9,444 nucleotides of DNA from the NCBI GenBank assembly GCA_013204195.1, contig JABMOJ010000466.1:1-9444 (forward strand). The letters are read 5' to 3'. The translations under genes were made by a program, and so were the position numbers. This document shows, piece after piece, positions 6,087-9,444 of the stretch; within the stretch, counting starts at the first letter, position 1; each line of letters starts with the position of its first letter. This stretch comes from SAR86 cluster bacterium (GTDB taxonomy: Bacteria > Pseudomonadota > Gammaproteobacteria > Pseudomonadales > Azotimanducaceae). Under the pieces are notes generated by a model that saw nothing but the letters and a program-made list of their open reading frames with translations, was not told the DNA's origin and did no database searches.

Positions 6087-6126
6087 AAAAAAAAGCCAGA
6101 TGTGTTGGTGCACATCTGGCTTTTTT
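6087..6126 (+). terminator. Strong intrinsic terminator after the MFS gene
   Basis: A perfect 11-bp stem, AGCCAGATGTG (6094-6104) with CACATCTGGCT (6111-6121), encloses a 6-nt loop. It is preceded by eight A (6087-6094) and followed by six T (6121-6126), so the A and T tracts can extend the stem. The U-tract lies correctly for plus-strand termination, 33 bases after the MFS stop. The A-tract makes it potentially bidirectional. Confidence 0.92.
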
Positions 6127-6145
6127 CTGACTGGATAATCGAAAG

Positions 6146-6229
6146 CCTGCTTCTAAACCTGCCTGAAACTCTTTCCGTACCCAGCCCGCAACCCTGCTCG
6201 TAACCCCTCCCGCAACCCTTGTGAGGTCA
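6146..6229. repeat. Degenerate 12-bp-period array downstream of the terminator
   Basis: Successive roughly 12-bp units share a pyrimidine-rich half and an AA(A/C) step. The clearest are CCCGCAACCCTG, CTCGTAACCCCT and CCCGCAACCCTT between about 6185 and 6220; earlier units (CCTGCTTCTAAA, CCTGCCTGAAAC) are more diverged. No two units are identical. The period equals that of the array at 3499-3558, and the best unit matches its unit at 8 of 12 positions (ACCGCAATCAAG versus CCCGCAACCCTG). Confidence 0.5.
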
Positions 6230-6369
6230 ACTTCGAATCCTTGCCTTGTGGGCATTTGACGCTGTGATGGACTCGAGAAAGCGCTATCTGACGCAAGACA
6301 CTATAACCAGGTTGGCGTAGAGAATGATTGCGAACTACGCGGTATTTTTGAGCTAAACGCGCTCATATA

Positions 6370-6393
6370 ACTACTATTTAGATTTTAAGTAGT
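6370..6393. promoter_or_regulatory. Possible operator upstream of the Lrp-type regulator
   Basis: A 6-bp inverted repeat, ACTACT (6370-6375) and AGTAGT (6388-6393), flanks an AT-rich 12-bp centre, about 40 bp before the start codon. Lrp/AsnC regulators often repress their own genes through imperfect AT-rich palindromes, so this is a reasonable self-regulation site. The arms are short and no second copy was seen. Confidence 0.3.
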
Positions 6394-6429
6394 CAATAAT
6401 GCCAACTTAATACTTTTGAATCGCATGAT

Positions 6430-6918
6430 ATGCTGGAATTAGACCGAATTGATCGAAACATCCTCGAGCAACTACAGCTCAATGCCCGCATCACTAACCT
6501 CGAACTGGCCGATAAGGTTGGGCTATCTGCCACACCCTGTCTGCGGCGAGTCAAGCGCCTGGAAGACAGCGGCGTGATTGATCGCCACGTCACCCTACTC
6601 AATGCTGAGGCGTTGGGATTGGGTTTGACCGCCTATGTGGGCATCTCCATGGACCGGCATACACCGGACCGGTTTGAAGCGTTTGAAAAGGCCATCACAA
6701 TACTGCCGGAGATACTCGAGTGCTCAATCGTGACCGGCCAACAAGCAGACTTTTTACTCAAAGTGGTGGTCCGCGACATGCAGCACTACGAGCAATTTCT
6801 GCTTGGCCGCCTGGCAAAGCTGGAGGGTGTGGCCGGAGTGCATTCCAGTTTTGTGTTACGCAAGATCGTGGCTAAAACGCAGCTTCCCGTGGATATGCCC
6901 TTGAACCCTCGAGGTTAG
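6430..6918 (+). CDS. Lrp/AsnC family transcriptional regulator
   Basis: This 162-residue DNA-binding regulator of the feast/famine (Lrp/AsnC) family usually acts as a dimer or octamer and senses an amino acid. LDRIDRNILEQLQLNARIT (4-22) begins the winged helix-turn-helix, with the recognition segment VGLSATPCLRRVKRLEDSGVI (30-50). The RAM ligand-binding and oligomerisation domain spans about 65-148, including the ECSIVTGQQADFLLKVVV strand pair, where the G-x-x-D-F-L-L pattern is typical. The length is normal. The ATG at 6430 has no clear Shine-Dalgarno sequence and the leader is AT-rich, so low expression is likely; another ATG at 6425 is out of frame. The gene converges on the aminotransferase gene with a 4-nt overlap (6915-6918), so the two are not co-transcribed. 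The regulator may nevertheless control the aminotransferase in trans; this is inferred from proximity alone. Confidence 0.93.
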   Translation: MLELDRIDRNILEQLQLNARITNLELADKVGLSATPCLRRVKRLEDSGVIDRHVTLLNAEALGLGLTAYVGISMDRHTPDRFEAFEKAITILPEILECSIVTGQQADFLLKVVVRDMQHYEQFLLGRLAKLEGVAGVHSSFVLRKIVAKTQLPVDMPLNPRG

Positions 6919-8276
6919 TCCACGCCAGCCAGGTGCTTCACCGCAGTACAGAATGTTGACACCGCCTCGGTCAGATCCTTGCGACGCTGCTCTCCGGCAC
7001 TTTCACTAAAGCAGAATGAAATTCGCAGTTGATCCAGGCCAGCATTGGGATTACGTATCCTGGCGTCAGGTGGGTAAAAATCATACATAGGAATGACCAC
7101 TAACCCATACTCTGTGACCAATTTACGGATGAATTCATCATCAGTGCGGATTGTCCCTGACAGAAACGTGAATACCGAGAAGAACCCTGCCATCGGAATG
7201 GTCCAGTGAAAAAGGTCCGGATAGGCACCCAGGCTCGACTCAAAACCTTGCAGCATGATCTCGCGATTTTCGCGGTAGACATCAAGCTTTTCTTCAGCGA
7301 CTGGCCACATAGACGTGCGCTCACTGAAATCAGCCTCGTGTAACAAGGCTTCAAAGCCCAGGTAGGCCGCCGGATTGGGAAACAGAATGTCAGCGCTGGC
7401 TTGTAGCAGCGCCAACTCCGCGAGACTGGCCTGCTCACCATTGGCGATCTCGATGGATGCCTCAGAATACAAGTATCCGACTCGCGGGCCTGGAAAGCCG
7501 ATCTTCGAACCCGTGAACAAGTGCACTGTCTGCCGCGGGTCAAGGCTGACAAAGGGCTGTTGCCGGTCCGCCGGGGCGGCAAAATTGATGTACAGATAAG
7601 GCGCATCCTCAAGGATCAGAATACCTTCGCGACGGGCGATCTCCAGAATCTCTAGGCGACGCTTCGCCGAGAACGAAAATCCAGCGGGATTATGCCCGTC
7701 AGGCACGGTGTAATAGAAAGGCACTAATCGACCCGCGGCGCGCGCTGCGACAATCTGCTGCTCAAATACCGCCGGAATCGGGCCTTCACCATCCATCTCG
7801 ACACTGTAGATTTTAGCCTGCTGACACAAGCCTGCGCGCGCCATAAAGCCGGCATAAGTCGGTGCATCAGTAAGGTAAGCCAGGGGCAAACCGGCATTCT
7901 CGAAAACCGAACAAATCAAGCTAATGCCGCCGGTGGCGCCGACTGTCGGTATCAAACAGTCGGGCTTCATCTCAAGATTCCAGTCGTTACCATAGACACG
8001 GGCGAAAACCTGACGGGTGCTTGGCGGGCCCAGCGTATCGCCATAGGAGAAGGCCTCCCGCAGATTTTCCGGCAACACGCTCGGGTCATTCAAGCCTTCA
8101 ACTTGCGTGAGATGCTCAAGATAGCCCGCTTCGTGCTCAAGAAAATGCCGAGGATCGGTGACTTCAGGGTGCGGATAGCCCGCCCCCAGGTGATGGATCT
8201 TCAGCCCCTTGTCTTGCGCCAGACGACGCAGTCCGGGCAGAGAAGCCGACATTTTTCGGGTAACCGATACGGACAT
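6915..8276 (-). CDS. PLP-dependent aminotransferase, class I/II (fold type I)
   Basis: This cytosolic pyridoxal-phosphate enzyme probably moves an amino group between an amino acid and a 2-oxo acid; the substrate is unknown. Numbering is from the ATG at 8276 (453 residues). The N-terminal HHLGAGYPHPEVTDP (28-42) sits where related enzymes have their substrate-binding glycine loop. The cofactor-phosphate loop is VGATGG (112-117). DGHNPAG gives N196, and LILEDAPY gives D224 (pyridine-nitrogen contact) and Y227. TGSKIGFPGPR holds the Schiff-base lysine K258 and R265. LRISFCFSES holds the carboxylate-binding R418. All are intact. Upstream in-frame starts exist: TTG at 8309 with AGGA six bases before it, and TTG at 8330. 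The ATG has only GGA at 11 bases, so the true start is uncertain by up to 18 residues. The TAA stop overlaps the Lrp gene tail to tail. A nearby Lrp-type regulator supports a role in amino-acid metabolism. Confidence 0.88.
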   Translation of the reverse strand: MSVSVTRKMSASLPGLRRLAQDKGLKIHHLGAGYPHPEVTDPRHFLEHEAGYLEHLTQVEGLNDPSVLPENLREAFSYGDTLGPPSTRQVFARVYGNDWNLEMKPDCLIPTVGATGGISLICSVFENAGLPLAYLTDAPTYAGFMARAGLCQQAKIYSVEMDGEGPIPAVFEQQIVAARAAGRLVPFYYTVPDGHNPAGFSFSAKRRLEILEIARREGILILEDAPYLYINFAAPADRQQPFVSLDPRQTVHLFTGSKIGFPGPRVGYLYSEASIEIANGEQASLAELALLQASADILFPNPAAYLGFEALLHEADFSERTSMWPVAEEKLDVYRENREIMLQGFESSLGAYPDLFHWTIPMAGFFSVFTFLSGTIRTDDEFIRKLVTEYGLVVIPMYDFYPPDARIRNPNAGLDQLRISFCFSESAGEQRRKDLTEAVSTFCTAVKHLAGVD

Positions 8277-8570
8277 GCGTTTCAGTCCGGGTGCGATAAG
8301 ATTCGTCAAAAGTATTCCTGCTGATAACAATGATTTGGATTAATCGCGTCTCGATGTCATTGACTGCCAAGGCAACGTTGGCCTGGACACGGATCCGCGA
8401 TAAATTCTAGCCGATCCCGCACGCGGTTCTGAAGCGAGTCTATATGAAGAGCAAGGCCTTTTTCCAGTAGCGCAGCACGGATACCGCAGATTCGCCCCAC
8501 GGCATTGGTCGGCGCTCGATTCCGGTGGGTACGGCGCCGCCTCGAAACGGGTCGCACTTCGCTCAGGACA
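8277..8570. other. Intergenic region between methyltransferase and aminotransferase genes
   Basis: This is about 290 bp between two minus-strand genes. It should hold the aminotransferase promoter and possible upstream TTG starts (8309, 8330). A minus-strand frame at 8357-8570 is open but overlaps the methyltransferase end, has no start signal and matches no family I know. Only a weak GCCAA/TTGGC hairpin (8366-8382) was seen, and no terminator. Confidence 0.4.
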
Positions 8571-9444
8571 TCACCGCGGTTCACCGATCGGCTCGCGTGA
8601 ACCGCGATGAACATAGCGCTGAAAACCCTTAGCTTTCGGTACCGCAAACACTTCAACCTGTGCATAGCCAGCCGCCAACATCTGTGCCGAGAGATCCATT
8701 CCCGCCACGAACACGCCCATGGGCGCTATAACCGCAGCCTGCGTAAAAATCTCCAGCACCACCTCATCGGCAACCCGGCTGTACTTGCCATAAGGTAGAT
8801 CGGTGACGATGGCATCTACCGGCTGATGCCAGGCTCGAGCGTCTTGTAACTGCACCCCACAGGCATAATTAAAATGAGCCAGGTTCTCGGTGGTTTTCTG
8901 CACCATATTGGCGTTGATATCACCGCAGAACACCTGCAAGCCAATGGCATGGGCCTCGAGAACAAGCGCGCCGCTACCACAACAGGGATCCAGAATGGTT
9001 TTTGCCGCCACCGGCACCAGGTTGACCAGCGCCCGGGCTAAACGGCTAGACAATGACGCGGAGGTGCGCTGCGGCTTTTGGTCATGTTGGCGGTAAGACC
9101 GGTCGGGCTGCGTGACGATTTTACCCAGCACATGGTGCCCCGCCGCCTTAATGAGCACCAGTCGATGGGATGGTTGGTCCAGGTTCGGCTTCGCCTGGAT
9201 GGCATCTGCTACCGCCAGCGCCCAAGCTTGGCGTTCCTCACCGCTTGACGCCTGAGCAATCACGCGGACCTGAAAACCCTCCATCCCTTGCAAGGTCGCC
9301 GCCTGCTCGCACAGGGATTGAAGATCCGGGGCACTGGCAAGCACCTGCAAGCCAAACTGCTGATAGGCCGCCCGCCCGATATACTCGGTATTCCCCCCCG
9401 CCGCGATACCCTGAACGGGATCCACACCCGACAGCACTCGACAC
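8571..9444 (-). CDS. Trm11/Trm-G10-like RNA guanine-N2 methyltransferase (5' end beyond window)
   Basis: This SAM-dependent methyltransferase is of the UPF0020/TRM11 type, which methylate guanine N2 in tRNA (position 10 in archaea and eukaryotes) or, in relatives such as RlmL, in 23S rRNA. Numbering is from the GTG at 9437. The N-terminal part (1-110) has a THUMP-like pattern with QAKPNLDQPSHRLVLI (81-96). KPQRTSASLSSRLARALVNL (121-140) matches the linker of the family. Motif I is DPCCGSGALVLEAHAIG (150-166), the acidic ribose contact is GDIN (D173), and the catalytic motif is TDLPYG (212-217), the D-x-PY form used for exocyclic amino groups of guanine. The frame stays open through the right edge (CGA and TGT codons before the GTG), so the real start lies outside. 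The C-terminus is a short basic tail, HRGSREPIGEPR. The family call is firm; the RNA target is not determined. Confidence 0.85.
   Translation of the reverse strand, partial: CRVLSGVDPVQGIAAGGNTEYIGRAAYQQFGLQVLASAPDLQSLCEQAATLQGMEGFQVRVIAQASSGEERQAWALAVADAIQAKPNLDQPSHRLVLIKAAGHHVLGKIVTQPDRSYRQHDQKPQRTSASLSSRLARALVNLVPVAAKTILDPCCGSGALVLEAHAIGLQVFCGDINANMVQKTTENLAHFNYACGVQLQDARAWHQPVDAIVTDLPYGKYSRVADEVVLEIFTQAAVIAPMGVFVAGMDLSAQMLAAGYAQVEVFAVPKAKGFQRYVHRGSREPIGEPR

Larger units (their letters stand above)
6127..6429. other. Intergenic region between terminator and Lrp gene
   Basis: This stretch of about 300 bp has no credible gene. It contains a degenerate 12-bp-period array (6146-6229) just after the terminator. 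A conspicuously AT-rich section (about 6339-6420) follows and should hold the promoter and operator of the downstream regulator gene. A weak promoter candidate is TTTAAG (6385-6390) with TAATAC (6408-6413) at an 18-bp spacing; the -35 match is poor. Confidence 0.4.

Noticed and set aside
5515..6255. A 246-codon open frame on the minus strand.
   Set aside because: It lies antisense to the MFS gene, runs through the intrinsic terminator and the 12-bp-period array, and shows no domain or start signal.
7100..7612. A 170-codon minus-strand frame within the aminotransferase gene.
   Set aside because: It is an alternate frame of the aminotransferase, whose reading frame holds all PLP motifs.
8357..8665. 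A 102-codon minus-strand frame between the methyltransferase and aminotransferase genes.
   Set aside because: It overlaps the methyltransferase 3' end in another frame, lacks a start signal and resembles no family. It could be a decayed fragment, but I cannot support it.

Overview
The window looks like chromosomal DNA of a moderately GC-rich Gammaproteobacterium, possibly an environmental or marine one. This assignment is inferred from three things: the protein families present, a lone REP-associated tyrosine transposase (RAYT) with GGGGTC-type repeats, and the mixture of transport and small-molecule metabolism genes. No rRNA, tRNA or CRISPR array was seen.

Layout. 1-585 is the 3' part of a GPH-family (MelB-like) sodium/sugar-type symporter gene that runs off the left edge; its stop codon lies inside a repeat. 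566-628 is a head-to-tail pair of a 31-bp repeat. 742-1512 encodes a DinB/maleylpyruvate-isomerase-like (TIGR03084-type) metal-binding protein. 1512-2421 is a compact mobile unit: a RAYT gene (minus strand) flanked by inverted, inward-facing copies of the same repeat. 2421-3350 (minus) is an alpha/beta hydrolase. 3554-4162 (minus) is an unrecognised multi-spanning membrane protein whose stop codon sits in a 12-bp tandem repeat. 4414-6054 is an MFS exporter with a C-terminal soluble domain, followed by a strong intrinsic terminator at 6087-6126. 6430-6918 is an Lrp/AsnC regulator, tail-to-tail (4-nt overlap) with a fold-type I PLP aminotransferase (6915-8276, minus). 8571 to the right edge (minus) is a Trm11/Trm-G10-like RNA guanine-N2 methyltransferase lacking its N-terminus.

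How they fit together. There is no single long operon and gene orientation alternates. The likeliest functional pair is the Lrp-type regulator and the aminotransferase, since Lrp/AsnC proteins usually sense amino acids. The other genes look like independent transcription units.

The most notable structure is the repeat family. Three different genes (symporter, DinB-like, hydrolase) each end in, or directly abut, a tandem pair of the same repeat, always in the same orientation relative to the gene. At two of them the last base of the TAG stop is also the first base of the repeat. This suggests that the RAYT system places its repeats at gene 3' ends or stop codons. I found no large undescribed multi-gene system.
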